From Cercophora sp. LCS_1 (taxonomy: Eukaryota > Ascomycota > Sordariomycetes > Sordariales > Lasiosphaeriaceae): a stretch of 64,000 nucleotides of DNA. Where the stretch lies: contig JAPZLL010000006.1 in assembly GCA_036250225.1 (NCBI GenBank), positions 1,240,001 through 1,304,000 on the forward strand. Reading direction: 5' to 3'. Position numbers and translations under genes: made by a program. The notes under the pieces are model-generated. The model worked only from the letters and a program-made list of their open reading frames with translations. It was not told where the DNA came from and did not search any database. Positions 22,561 to 33,177 of this stretch are shown piece by piece (position 1 is the stretch's first letter; every line of letters starts with the position of its first letter).

Positions 22561-22830
22561 TTCCATCCAGACACTTGTCTTTTTCATAAAAGGAGGCGCT
22601 GTGATGAAAAGGGGGACGCTTTGCCAAGAAAACAAAACCTCCTTTCCATCTGGACACCCATCTTGACAACAAAACAAGGCGACCGGACGGAAAGAACACC
22701 CATTTCGACGGCAAAGGGAGGCATTGTGACGAATAAGGGGGCCATTTTGCCAAGAAAACAAGGTCTCCTTTCTATCCGGATACCTGTTTTGACAGCAAAA
22801 GGAGATGTTGCGACAAAGAATATCGCCGTT
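22539..22830 (+). repeat. Diverged tandem repeat, three units (80 and 124 bp apart)
   Basis: Three copies of a block resembling GCCAAGAAAACAA followed by CCTCCTTTCCATCTGGACACC begin near 22540, 22624 and 22748. They differ mostly by C/T and A/G changes. They follow directly on the purine-rich tract. Confidence 0.6.
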
Positions 22831-23274
22831 CAAGCAAGAAAACGAAGCAACCAGATAAAAAAGACAGATGTTTTGATGCAAGAGGTGGGCGCTCTGATGG
22901 AAAGGGGGTGCGTTCAGACAACACGACAAGGCGTCAAAACAAAGCCCAAAGGCAGTGAGATGAACCGGATCTTTTACATTGTCTGAGGTGATGTGGAGTG
23001 CCGGGCGAAAAGGCCCTAGGCCGTGCAAAGACACATGGCGGGCAGGGGGACCCAGGGCTGGGGATATAGGTTATAGCAAAGGAAGTGACGAGGCCCTCGG
23101 TTTTGTGATGACAGGCAGGGGAGGATAACAATAAACTGTGGCCATTGAAAGGATACGAGCAAAGAATGACAAGCGTGTTTGATATTGCCCGAGCAGAATA
23201 ACAATGAAGAGACTAGTTGTGCGTGTGTGTAGAGTGTGAAAAGGCTGAGGGTTTGCAGTATCCAGCAAATGAAA

Positions 23275-23420
23275 AACATAAACAGCAATTGTCAAAAGCA
23301 GCAGCATGCAGCAAAATACAACGCAGCAGAATAAAACACGGCAGAACAGAACGCACAAGCGCGGAAAACAGCAGACACATGCAGCAGAACACAGCAAGGC
23401 AGCAAAGACAGCAAAGCGAT
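23275..23420 (+). repeat. AGCA/GCAGAA-rich degenerate repeat
   Basis: Words such as GCAGCA, GCAAAA, GCAGAA and ACAGCA recur every 8-15 bases. This low-complexity sequence follows the donor site at 23480 of the candidate exon on the minus strand. Confidence 0.45.
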
Positions 23421-23480
23421 GAACCAATGGGCAGGGCTTGCAACACACAGCAAATAGCTGACGACCAGGACATACTTACA

Positions 23481-24153
23481 AAAAGCGGAGCAGGGAGGTC
23501 CCCAGCTGGCACCTCTGGCAAGTCCTCAAACCGCCCGAGGCACGAGGGTTCCTCCGGGCCCTGTGCCGGTAGTCGTCCATGATGTGGGCCCATATCCGGA
23601 CCCGGGCCGAGCGGCGACCACCGAGGGGCATATCCAGACTGCCACCGAGGGGAAATGGGGGCCGCATCGCTGTCGTCGCGCATGCTGACGCCAAAAACAC
23701 GGGGTGGGGTCTCCAAAGGGACGTCCACCGCTGTGCCCTGCCGTGATTGTTGTCGGCGGCGGCCCGTGGCCGTGACTGGGCTTGCCGCTGAGGGGAAGAG
23801 GGGCCGGAATCGCTGTAATTGGGCCCGGAGAGGGCGAAATCGCAGTGGGAGGTTCGTGAAGGGGCGTCCATTGCTGTATATTGTGATATCTGGTGTGCTG
23901 GTGGTTAGCTGGGCTTGAATTCAGGCTCTAGATACTTACAACTGCACAGTTTGAAGCGTTTGCCAAAGGTGAAGCTGTGTGCGTCGGTTTGTTGCGTTTG
24001 GAAACCCTGTACGGAGGTGGGCATGCTGTGGGCTGTTGCCCTCCCCAGGAGGGCATCCGGTGTATACCATCTCAACCGGCTGGCGACCTCCCACCACATT
24101 CTCAAACACAATGACAGCGGCCGACCGGCCAAATCGGCCCATTCCGGGATCAC
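23481..24153 (-). pseudogene. Candidate spliced gene fragment, unknown family
   Basis: On the minus strand a frame from about 24153 encodes IPEWADLAGRPLSLCLRMWW and onward to FTFGKRFKLCS. It then meets a canonical donor (GTAAGT, 23937-23932) with branch-like GCTAAC and acceptor CACCAG. The frame stays open through a second exon of about 420 bases (YITIYSNGRPF... to ...VPAGDLPAPLF) that ends at another GTAAGT at 23480. No start codon, no third exon and no family were identified. The second exon is proline-rich and open in more than one frame, and it contains an internally repeated stretch (SDSGPSSPQ/SDAAPISPR). It may be part of a fast-evolving gene or a remnant. Confidence 0.3.
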
Positions 24154-24169
24154 TAACCGATATCCGCAT

Positions 24170-24900
24170 CTTCAGGTGAGTTTAGGTAAGGCAAATGGTG
24201 CGTTGCTATAGGCCGAAAAGCAACAGCCGGCTCACAAGGTCTTGTAAGCACATTCGGAAGAAAACAAACAGATAGCTTCGAGCTTCGAATCTAGCCACAT
24301 AAGTGCTAGCTGTTTTAATTCACAGCTTTCAGATGGTTTAGATAAGCCAAATGACCCATTGATGCTCACGGGGCCTCAAAAGACACATCCGGAGAAAAAC
24401 AAGCAAACTAGCTTCGCGGTTCAAATCGGTTCGCACCACTGCTAGTTGTTTCAATCAATATATTCAGATAGTTTAAGTAAGCCAAATAATGCACTTCTAC
24501 AGGCCAAACAGCAGTAAACGAGCTCACGGGGCCTCAGGGGCAGCTTCGGAAGAAAACAAACAAACCGCTTCAGGGGTAACTTTTGCCCGCGCTGATGCCA
24601 ACTGACGAGATAACCATCTTCCAATGGCTTATATAAGCCGGATTATTTGCTCCTATTGGCCAAAAGGCAGTGCTGGTGCTCATGGGGGCCTTGGGGGTTC
24701 AGAGGAATATTCGGAAGGAAACAAACAAACTGGCGTTAGGGGCTTTATCTGCCCGCCCAAGTATCGAACATCGAGACAACTATCTTCATATGGTTTGCCT
24801 AAGCCAAATACTGTGATTCCAGAGGCCAAAAGGCCGCAAAGTAGCTCACGGGGCCAAATCGGCCGCCCTGAAACGAACCGGCGCCTAGCTAAACCGACGA
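24170..24900 (-). repeat. Diverged tandem array, about five units of 134-167 bp, with intron-like signals
   Basis: On the plus strand unit boundaries recur as TTCAGATGGTTTAGATAAGC-like words near 24172, 24328, 24462, 24617 and 24784. A GAGCTCACGGGGCC-like block and a TTCGGAAGAAAACAAACA-like block follow in each unit. Read on the minus strand, most units carry GGCCCCGTGAGC, then a T-rich stretch, then CTTA..TAAAC and ..CTGAAG. This looks like donor, branch and acceptor in order. The array ends just beyond the 3' end of the molybdate transporter gene. Confidence 0.7.
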
Positions 24901-24937
24901 CCGGCCCCCCTATCCATCGGCACACCCATCAGCCCCC

Positions 24938-26196
24938 CTATGCACCAGCACCCGCCAACAACCCCCTCCTCTCGCCGTCCAGCTCATCCTCCTCCCTCTT
25001 CCACCTCAGCGCCACCCAAACAACCACCCCGACGACAAACCCAACCGCCACGTTCCTCGTCGCCACCATCCCCGCCGCCGTCGTCAACACCACGACCCCC
25101 TCCTCCCCAGCAGTATACCCCTCGAGCCCTCTCCCCGCCAATTCCACCCCCGCAGCAGCGACCATAACCCCCAGCACACCCCTCGGAAACCTCCCCAACA
25201 GCGTCCCCAGCCCCTCCCCCCACAACCCGCCAACCAAGACCTTCACAACCCCGAGCACAACCACACTCCCTCCACTCCGCGCCCCAAACCTCCACTGCGC
25301 CGCGAGACCGCCGGAGCCATGACACACCGGCATGGCGCCCACCCACGCCCCGACGACGTTCATCAGGCCTACACTAACACCCAGGCCAGTGACGCTGACA
25401 CTCTCACCAGTTAGCTGTTCGCCGAGCACCGCAACCGCAAGCACGGAATTCAACAACGTAAGCGGTAATTGTGCGATAGCATTCCCAACCACCCCTTCCA
25501 CGTCCCCGAACGACGGTATCGCGAACGTCGGCGTCCATGGCTTGAACGGCGGTGTATGCCCTGGCAATATCCACACGAGCGAGACAATAACAGCGAGGAG
25601 GGCATAAGGGAAGGGGTACCGAACCGTCACGACAAACGGCACGAATGCCACAAGCGATACCACCGCGTTGGATAACAACAGCGGTGACGCAGAAGTGACA
25701 AGAGACAACCCGGTGCCGAGCTGGATGCCGGAGATTAAGCTGCTTGGTATCCGTTTTGCATGTGCCAATAAACCGGTTAGGGAGAGGAATAGTAAGACTA
25801 GTGATAACAACAGGCCTGATGCTTGTGGTGATGGCGGGGACGGTGAGGGGTGTGATAGGACGGCGGCGGCGATGGCTTTCATGGGTTGGATGGGGAGGGG
25901 GAGGCCGAATGCGGTGCCGGTTAGGATGTTACTTTTTTTTTCCATTGGTTAGACACATACATACTGGACAGGGCGGGACAGGGGGATGCGAAAGGGAAGG
26001 GAAGGGGGATATACAAAATGCCGGATGTAACGAGTGTTGAGGGGAGGGAGATGGAGCCTTGGAGGGCGAGGGCGAGGGTTATAGGCAAGAAGGTGCCGAG
26101 ATCGCCGAGGGCGCCGGAGATTTCGGAGGCGGGGGATTTGAGGAGAGTTGAGAGGTTGCGTCGGTTGACGGCGAGGAGGTGGGTGATGAAGGACAT
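24938..26196 (-). CDS. Molybdate transporter of the MOT1/sulfate-transporter-like family
   Basis: A membrane carrier for high-affinity molybdate uptake (MFS_MOT1/SulP-related). Two exons, 26015-26196 and 24938-25931, give 391 residues. The exon join restores the conserved SGIFNILTGTAFGLPLPIQP followed by MKAIAA. Exon 1 carries the other signature, ALGDLGTFLPITLAL. The intron has GTATAT at its donor, a CTAAC branch and an AAAAG acceptor. About 10-12 hydrophobic segments are seen, with a short polar C-terminus. ATG at 26196 gives MSFITHLLAVN, the usual short N-terminus. The reading frame beyond the donor (through 25945) is not used. Confidence 0.9.
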
Positions 26197-26683
26197 GTTG
26201 TTGGAGTTAGCATCGGGGGTTTTATTTTTCGTTGCTATGTAGGTTGATGGTGTTTGGTGGAGGGAGGGATTAACGGCGGGTGGGCTGGGTTGCACGCATG
26301 AGTTGTGTAGTCGAAACAAGGTTGCCGATCAACGGCGGCGTTGGGCGATCGATCATGCCGCATCCGCTCACTCGGTTCTAGGTTCCGGGTTGCGGCGCGG
26401 AGAACAACACCGACAGGCACAAAAGTCGGGATATCATGCATGAACTTCAATTCTATCAAGGTATGTACAAGAATTCTTGTTTTGTCGTCAAATGCAGCGG
26501 GTGTGAACCCAACTAGCCCACGGGTGGATGGGTTTGCTGCGTAAAAAGTATGAGGGATATCTATCGGAGACTCATCTCCATGCGAGGGTGGGGGCATGAA
26601 CTGTCGTAACTGATCAACGTCGCATACGATGCAATGCGATGCGCTCATCCAGGACAGATGAGGAAACAAGCGGCGAAAAAAGC
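26197..26683. other. Spacer: transporter promoter and 3' region of the secreted protein gene
   Basis: No gene seen. G/A-rich on the plus strand close to the transporter start. Confidence 0.45.
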
Positions 26684-27517
26684 TTAATCGCTGAACCACC
26701 AGTCCACCTTGAAGCGACCCGTGCCAAGCGGCTGGAACGAGGTAAACAGCTTCTCAGACCCGTCGATATTGTCAATGGCGCAGCCCATGCACTTGTCGCG
26801 CACAACGGCGTCTCGCGTCTCGCCGTTGTACGACACCGTGATGCGACGTCCGCAGTACGGGTTGCCGTTGGACTGCTCGCCCATCAAGAGATGCGACAGC
26901 GCGACAATGTTCTCGGCGTGGTCCTTGCCTGAGTCATCAAAGCCGCATGCGCCGAGACCAACCTGGTAAAAGGTCAGCTCACCGGTGCGTGCGCCAGCAG
27001 GGGCTTGCGCTGCAGCCGGAGCTGGAGCCGGAGCCGGGTTGGACACCTGCACATTCGGAGCTGGAGCCGGGGGTGCCGGAGCGGGTGCCGGAGGCGCAGG
27101 AGCTGGCGGTGCAGGGGCGGGACTTTCCTCGTCAGTCACGACCACATCAGGGGCCGGGGGAGCACTAGGAGACTCGGAGACATACGGAGCTGCTGGCGCG
27201 GCAGTCTCGGCCGCAGGCTTGGGCGCGCTGGATGCGCCCTCAAAAAACTGGCCCGGACGGCCGGTGGTGGTGGTAACAGCAGCAGCCTGCGGAGGGCTGA
27301 ACTTGGATTTGTTGGGGAGGATCGTTTCGGTCGTGTGCTCGTCCACAATCTCGGTCACGTACTCGACCACCGTCTCGGTCACCCACTCGGTGACGATGCC
27401 GCGCTTCTCGTGATGGCGTCCATGGTTATGCGCCTTGCGTCGGTGGTGGTGGCCGTGGTGGGGTTGCGCAACGGCAAGCGAGGCCAGGAGGCCCAGGGCG
27501 AGGACAGCAGTCTTCAT
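26684..27517 (-). CDS. Secreted double-psi beta-barrel (RlpA/expansin-like) protein
   Basis: A single-exon 277-residue protein. The signal peptide (MKTAVLALGLLASLAVAQP) is followed by a His/Arg-rich segment, then a region of hydrophobic-Glu-Thr repeats (VTEWVTETVVEYVTEIV). A Pro/Ala-rich linker of about 100 residues comes next, and then a C-terminal domain of about 100 residues. That domain has the features of barwin/RlpA-type double-psi beta-barrels: TFYQVGLGACGF, a buried NPYCGRRITVSY, and VRDKCMGCAIDNIDGS with the D-x-C-x-G-C pattern. Similar fungal proteins (Asp f 7-like) are secreted and cell-wall associated. The catalytic residues of lytic expansin relatives are not evident, so no enzymatic role is claimed. 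Confidence 0.85.
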   Translation of the reverse strand: MKTAVLALGLLASLAVAQPHHGHHHRRKAHNHGRHHEKRGIVTEWVTETVVEYVTEIVDEHTTETILPNKSKFSPPQAAAVTTTTGRPGQFFEGASSAPKPAAETAAPAAPYVSESPSAPPAPDVVVTDEESPAPAPPAPAPPAPAPAPPAPAPNVQVSNPAPAPAPAAAQAPAGARTGELTFYQVGLGACGFDDSGKDHAENIVALSHLLMGEQSNGNPYCGRRITVSYNGETRDAVVRDKCMGCAIDNIDGSEKLFTSFQPLGTGRFKVDWWFSD

Positions 27518-29337
27518 GTTGATGTTGGTGGGTAAGGACTGGTTGGTTGGTCAAGATCGAAGAATATCTCTGGCCGCGGACCGAGCAGAAAAAGGCAGGC
27601 TGGTATGTTTTGTCTCTGTTGTTTGTTGTTGTCAAGGAAGGTGAGCTGAATCTGGCAGCAGTGTCGAAATGTTGTCGTCGCCGTCGTCGTCGCTGAGATC
27701 CAAAGGGAAAGTAAATCGCACCGAGCCGGCTCGCGGAGTGAATGAAGGAATGAATCGAGGTGGGTTGACACACACACACCGAGAGAATGAATGCAATGCG
27801 ATGCTGCGCGATCAAGCGAGAGAGAGAGAGGGGAGGAAGCGCTTTATGAAGCCGGGATACCAGGCCCGTTCATTGCGACCTTGCGAGGGGGTGACCAAAC
27901 TTGGCTCTGGGGTGCCGACACCACCCCAGCACGCACGATGCGAGAAAGCCTTGGCCTGGCTCAGGCACAGAGGCTCAGCAACGACTCGTCCCGGACCCAT
28001 CTCGTCTTTTTTTTTTACCAGCCGATGAACATCATTGGATCGTTTGGGGGGAAATCCCTCCATCCGTCGCCATCCGATCGTTCACCACGTGCGTGCCAGT
28101 ACCGAATGCGACCTCACCGTTGTTAGTGCTGGTCCTGAGCGATTGACCTCTGGCCACTACATTGCCACTAACAAGTGCCAGGTCGTTGTATTTTTAACAA
28201 ACGAGAAACTACCTAATGCAACGAAGCCCTCATCAATTTTCCTTCATTTTTTCCCGCAATTTTTTTTTTTTTTTTCGAATTTCATCGAGCAATTCAAACA
28301 GCATACTTTGGCGACTACCACCTCCCTAACACCACCACGGTACTTTTTTTTGACCACGGCTGTTCCTTGCATGGCCGCTCCTGCAAGGAACGGGGGAAAA
28401 TACCCGGCAGGCTCAGTTCCTGTTTCTTTTCCAGGACAACTCCACATTCTTCGCCAATCATATCAATCGGTACCTGAATTTCACAGCCCCACACCGGGTT
28501 CCGGGCGGTCGATCTGGTTCCCCGCCAAACACCCACCCCGTCAGCCCGCCCGCCCGACTTGACAGCCACAGGGGAGTGTTTCTTTGTCAAAGGAAACATT
28601 GCAGGCTGCCTCTCTCTTTTTCCCCGACTGACCCGGGAACCACATCCGCCCAATATTCCATTTCATGCGTTTATACAACTCTGACGTTTTTACACACAGA
28701 GACACAAAATCAGGCTGACAAGCTGACAATTGACACTGACGTAAAACTTGCTTGCCTGGTGGCGGCTTGCTTTCAGGCCAGGCCAGGCCAGGCGGAGTGG
28801 TTGGGAAAGCCCACACCTCCTTGATGCAAGCGTCATCTGAATCAGGGGCTGTCACCGAGTTCTAGCCTCGCTGTTTTTCTTCCCTTCGCCCTCGCTTTTC
28901 GCTTTTCGCCTCTCAAAGCTGGGATTTTTTAACGTTGCTTTTGGCCTATGCAACATGTTGGATCGGGCCGGGTCCAGCCGCCAGACGAGCAGCTGAGTTG
29001 GAGCCGTCGGAGGCGCAAGAATTGGGTTCATCGGAGCCGCAACAGCTACCATCATCTGGCTCCGATTGGGGCGATGCATGGTGAGTTTTCCACATTCTTC
29101 CCGAGCGGCGCCGAGTGGATTGGGCTGTTCGGGGAGGCGGGGGATACCGCCACGGGTGCTTGCTTGCTTCCGCGATGCGATGCTCGTATGCGTGAACTGA
29201 ACTGACGTGGACGATTCTGAAAGGGGGAGGATGCAAGCTTGTCGTAATGTTTTTGCCGTCTGCATAACCCCCTCCTTTCTGCTGTTTGGTCCAACTCCAA
29301 GGGTTGGTTTGTGGTTTTTATTTTCTAACAACTAACC
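27518..29337. other. Intergenic region: promoter of the secreted protein gene, 3' of EFM6
   Basis: 1.8 kb without a convincing gene. It includes CGTCGT-type triplet runs near 27673-27695, a T15 run near 28260 and a short triplication of AGGCC near 28775-28790. The long upstream region suits a regulated secreted-protein gene, but no specific site was identified. Confidence 0.5.
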
Positions 29338-30389
29338 CTACGGCTTCTGCGTAAAGGTATACAGAAACAGCCCTTCCCTCGTAAAGACGGGCCGGTCTTC
29401 ATCCGCAATCTCTGTCACCTGGAACGTCTTTCTCGCATTCTTGAGGAACTGCATATCGGCTCTTCTCCTCTTCTTGAAGCAGAAATAAATGGTTGCCACG
29501 GGACAGAGCTCTAACAAATCCTGTAGTGTTTGCAGCAGCAAGGGAAACGCGGGCTCGAAATAGACGCAATCAGCGGCTAGGATGGTGTCAGGTTTGCACT
29601 CGACGATTTCCTGGGAAAGCGGCTCGCCCCTGTAATAGCGGTTATTCGGAGCTCGAGGTAAGTCTTTGCTTTGCGCAACCACACACTCTCCCCTTCTTTC
29701 TCGGGATGGATAGAATGATCCCGCGTTAGGGGTTAACGAAGAGGTCGCCAGTGCGTCAAGAAGATGTCACAACATGAAGAAAACCCGGAGGGGGGGCCAA
29801 TTATCGTTGGAAACTCACCAGTTGAGAATTTGGGCCTTGACACACCCGTCAAGTCCGTTTAGCGTGATGTTGTGCTTCATGAGCTCATACATCTCAAGCT
29901 GGTCCGTGAGATAGAGGGGCGAAGTGAGGGTGCACCCCTTTGCGACCGTCAGTCCAACGATGCCGCCGCCAGCGCCGAGCTCAAGTCTTTCGGGACGAAA
30001 AAATGTCAGCGCTTGTCACAAAAAAGGAGCAGAGCACCATGTGCACATCTCTTGGTTCCGTCGTCTTACTACGGAACCTCTGTGATGCATGGTGGTGGGG
30101 TGTGGGGTTGAATCTCGGGTGCCCGTTTGGGCTGGCATGGGAATACACACATTCTGGCAGTTTTCAATTCTTCGCGATGGTATCGCAGCATGTGCTTCGC
30201 CAGTACCATGCCCGCGGGCCATAGCTGACCACCGCATCCCGATTTCAGGTCTTCGTGCAGTTTGACTGGCTCGGCGAGGAGGCCGGAAAAGTCCAATGCC
30301 GTGTCCCCCGCTGGCTTGTACTCGGGAAGAGGGGTCAACTCCTCGTCGAAAGCGAGGGGGTCAAACTCGGGTGAAGGTGATCGCGACAT
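29338..30389 (-). CDS. EFM6: Protein-lysine N-methyltransferase, Efm6 type (METTL21 family)
   Basis: A class I SAM-dependent methyltransferase that in yeast methylates a lysine of translation elongation factor eEF1A. Three exons, 30151-30389, 29819-29986 and 29338-29629, join in phase to 232 residues. Evidence includes the WPAGMVLAKHMLRY region, the SAM-binding motif I ILELGAGGGIVGLTVAKG (formed across the first splice), the NGLDG turn and the post-motif ILAADCVYFEPAFPLL. The C-terminus is ...FTREGLFLYTFTQKP. The frame extends upstream only to a GTG; the ATG at 30389 in an ACCATGT context is chosen. It is divergent from the second 2EXR gene. Confidence 0.9.
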
Positions 30390-31221
30390 GGTGTTGGTCA
30401 CACTAATTTCAAAGGGGGAGGGTTTCTTGGTGAGTTGTTGCTGGGTTTGGGATGCGGCTTCCCGAACTTTTTTTTGGGCCTCAACGCCAAAATCTCCGAC
30501 GCCGGTGGGTCTCTGTCGCAGTCGCAGTCGCAGTCGCAGTCAACACCATAGCCGTCCGCGCAACGAATTGAGCGACAAAACAATCTGGTAAGCCTTTATT
30601 GATGGAGTTGATTGGTTGTTGTTTTTTCATCGATCGCCTCCTTCCGAAATAGGGGCTAGGACGTAGGTTGGGGTTCGGTGATGTTGCACACTCTCCCAAG
30701 CTACTTACTTGGTGCTCTCTAGAGCTTCAGATGCAGGACAAAGTTGAGACTATTATACTTTAGAAGGCAACAAGCATATGGGATCCTCAGACGGAGAAGC
30801 GACTGGATGATTTCTCAGGGACATTCAAATGTGGTGAGTTGCAGAGTCAAAGATGCTCCCGGTGCTACAAGTTGCAGGTCGAAATGTCCGTTCCGACCAG
30901 GTAAGGGGTATGTTGCTTTCACAAAGTGATTTTCAACTGGGAGGCGGCATTCAAGGCAGCGGGATTCATCGTCAGTTTCATGTAATCTCCCAGGGGTTCT
31001 TCTCAGAGCAGCAAACGCAGTTCGAAATGCCAAGCAGGGATGGGGGATCGCAGTTCCCATACTTTTCCCAAAGCCGAGATAGCCTCTTTTTAAACTTTGT
31101 GAATCAGCCGCAATAACCGACCCGATCGAGCCAAAGCATAACAAGCATTTTCCCCCCAACCCACAGCCGTCATCCCATCCATGTCCATCCAGTAACGTCA
31201 CCCTTCAAGCGCTACACCAAA
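30390..31221. other. Divergent promoter region EFM6 / 2EXR gene
   Basis: No gene seen. It includes a short GTCGCA hexamer run (about 4-5 copies) at 30514-30541. Confidence 0.5.
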
Positions 31222-32001
31222 ATGGAAGACTTCCCACTCTTCCCCTATTTCCCCTTTGAACTAAGGGAGATGATCTGGGAAGGAGCCGTCCGTCGCAACA
31301 TCCCAGGCGTCCACTGGTTCGGCATCGATTGTGGAAGAGGAAAACACGGTCTCTACCTCGATCGGCCGCTTGTCCCCCGCAGAACGGATGCCGGGCGCCG
31401 GGCACAGAACAACTCTCCTGGATTGGCTGGGGTCTGTGGACCACCTGCAAGCAGTCTCGGGAGGTCATCACCAAGGAACTCAAGAGGAGAGGCGGACACT
31501 TCCGGGGTTCGAAGGACGTTGAGCGAAGTGCGCACAAGACGCTTGCTTTTTCACCTGTATGTTGGATGTCATCAAGTATGGAGAGCATCATATGTGAGGA
31601 GTTTGCTGATCAGTTTCACAGGAAGAAGATCTATTTTTCTTCACCTCGCACCACCCGCGGGGCCGTCCTCTGGTGATGTGGCCGTATGTTAGCTATGTTC
31701 TTGGGTTGGTTCGTGGTTTGGACTAGGTCGGTACCGCGTCCGCCGAGCTTGACAGCCCCGGCGTTCCTCCGCTCAATGTAGCGTTTGAGGGCGACGGGAC
31801 TATGGGGTATCTTGGCTGGGGAAGTGCGCCCGATAAGCGCCTGGACGTCGTGACGGGCCGAGAGGCTTTGTCCAATTTTTTGGGGGGAGGATTAGATCCG
31901 TCCGTGTGAGGTTCTGGATCGTGGACCCCAAGCTCAAGCTCGACGGAACGACGCCAGTCAGACCGGACGCTAGGGTCTTTCATGTGTGCGAGTACCGGTA
32001 G
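31222..32001 (+). CDS. 2EXR-domain hypothetical protein, multi-exon or decayed
   Basis: The ATG at 31222 begins MEDFPLFPYFPFELREMIWE, the first EXR motif. The continuation changes frame. A second segment near 31410-31530 reads WTTCKQSREVITKELKRRGG, matching the family's CRESREV element. A possible intron from about 31351 to 31409 would join the two in phase. Further on, LNVAFEGDGTMGYLGWGS (about 31770-31820) and RFWIVDPKLKLDG ... FHVCEYR with a stop at 31999-32001 resemble the family's C-terminal part. All pieces lie in order on one strand over 780 bases, which favours a single spliced gene. I could not define every intron, so a pseudogene is possible. Function unknown. Confidence 0.5.
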
Positions 32002-32400
32002 GCGCAGTATTCTGCCAAAGGATCGGCGGTAGCGTCGGCTTGACTCGAATCCAGATGACTCCTTGTCCATGGCACGCCATAACTACAGGAGGAAAGATGT
32101 GAAGCGACAAGATTATTGACCAGCTCATCAACGGCCAGCTTTTAGCCACGTGAATTAGTAGGTCTAGGCAATATGCAGCAGGTTTATACAACGGAACAGA
32201 AATACCGACACAACCGCCTTTTGAACCCCGTTCCGCTTCCTTATGCTTGATAAACATCATGAGAGGAGCATTATACATGACCAGAAAACGCCGTCATCCT
32301 GTACATACAACATCGCTCCCTGGGAAAGGGGGAAGATGATGTTAAAGTGGTCGTGATATAATACATGAGCGTATCATTTCCCAGACTAGGAAACAAACCC
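32002..32400. other. Convergent 3' region between the 2EXR gene and MGE1
   Basis: No gene seen; untranslated 3' ends of both neighbours. Confidence 0.5.
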
Positions 32401-33177
32401 CTATTTGTTCTTGGCGACGCCAACCTTGGCGGGCCGCAGAATACGACCGTTGAGCCTGAAGCCCTTTTGCTGGGTATGGATGACGGTGTTGTCCTCCTTG
32501 TCAGGCATGGGTGTCATGAAGGTGGCCTCATGCTCATTGGGGTTGAACTTGTCGCCGTGGGGGTCGAAGCGTTCGAGGCCGTGCTTTTTGAGCGTCTGGA
32601 GGAGGATGCTCTCGGTCATCTTGAGGCCCTCGTACAGGTTGACGAGGTCCTGGACATGCTCCGTCTTCTCCTTGGGTTTGAGCTTCTCCTCGGGAACCAT
32701 GGTCAGGGCACGGTCGAAGTTGTCGACGCTGTCCACTAAGTCCTTGGCGAAGTTCTGAATGGCAAAATCGCGAGTTTTCTTCATTTCGCGCTGCATGCGA
32801 TCCTGAAGATTGCGGAAATCGGCGACCGAGCGCATGTATTTGTCCTGTCACATAGTCAGCTGGCGGCTTATCATAAAGCGGGCGAGGATGGGACGAACCT
32901 TCCAATCCCGGATCTCAGCCTCCTTGGCCTCCAATGGCTTCTTGAGAGCGGCCTCGGGGTCCTCCTTCTCGGCGCCCTCGGTGGGCTTGGCCTCAGACGC
33001 CTCTTTCGGGGCCTCGGGCTGGTCGCTGTACCATCTTGGTCGCTGCTGTAGCGCAGTCGCTCTGGAGGCCACTAATGGCGCGCGGAAGAACTGGGGTCTG
33101 GAGATTTGCCTTTGAGCGGCCAGCCTGACGCTGGAGCTCAGGGTCCTTGTCGGCGCCGAAAGGGATTGTCTTAACAT
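32401..33177 (-). CDS. MGE1: Mitochondrial GrpE nucleotide-exchange factor Mge1
   Basis: A matrix protein that releases ADP from mitochondrial Hsp70 (Ssc1) in protein import and folding. Two exons, 32899-33177 and 32401-32844, give 240 residues. The N-terminus is an Arg/Ser-rich mitochondrial presequence (MLRQSLSAPTRTLSSSVRLA). It is followed by an acidic linker, the long coiled coil (WKDKYMRSVADFRNLQDRM), the dimer interface and the beta domain ending HTQQKGFRLNGRILRPAKVGV, the GrpE signature. The intron lies between the lysine of DWK and DKYMRS. Divergent from RPB3 across 454 bases. Confidence 0.95.

Larger units (their letters stand above)
21567..24937. other. Repeat-rich block with possible decayed coding sequence
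   Basis: This block lies between the 4-TM protein and the molybdate transporter. It contains protein-like but short minus-strand frames (21633-21857; exon candidates 23481-24153), a purine-rich low-complexity tract, AGCA-rich repeats and a diverged tandem array at 24170-24900. I could not assemble a complete gene. Confidence 0.5.

Noticed and set aside
22495..22986. 163-codon plus-strand ORF in the purine-rich repeat block
   Set aside because: Composed of degenerate repeats; both strands are open and the composition follows the repeat, not codon usage.
24170..24900. CRISPR-like array
   Set aside because: Units are long, diverged and lack constant repeats with unique spacers, and the organism is a eukaryote.
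24938..25322. Plus-strand Pro/Thr-rich ORF over the 3' part of the molybdate transporter gene
   Set aside because: Antisense shadow of Gly/Val-rich membrane segments.
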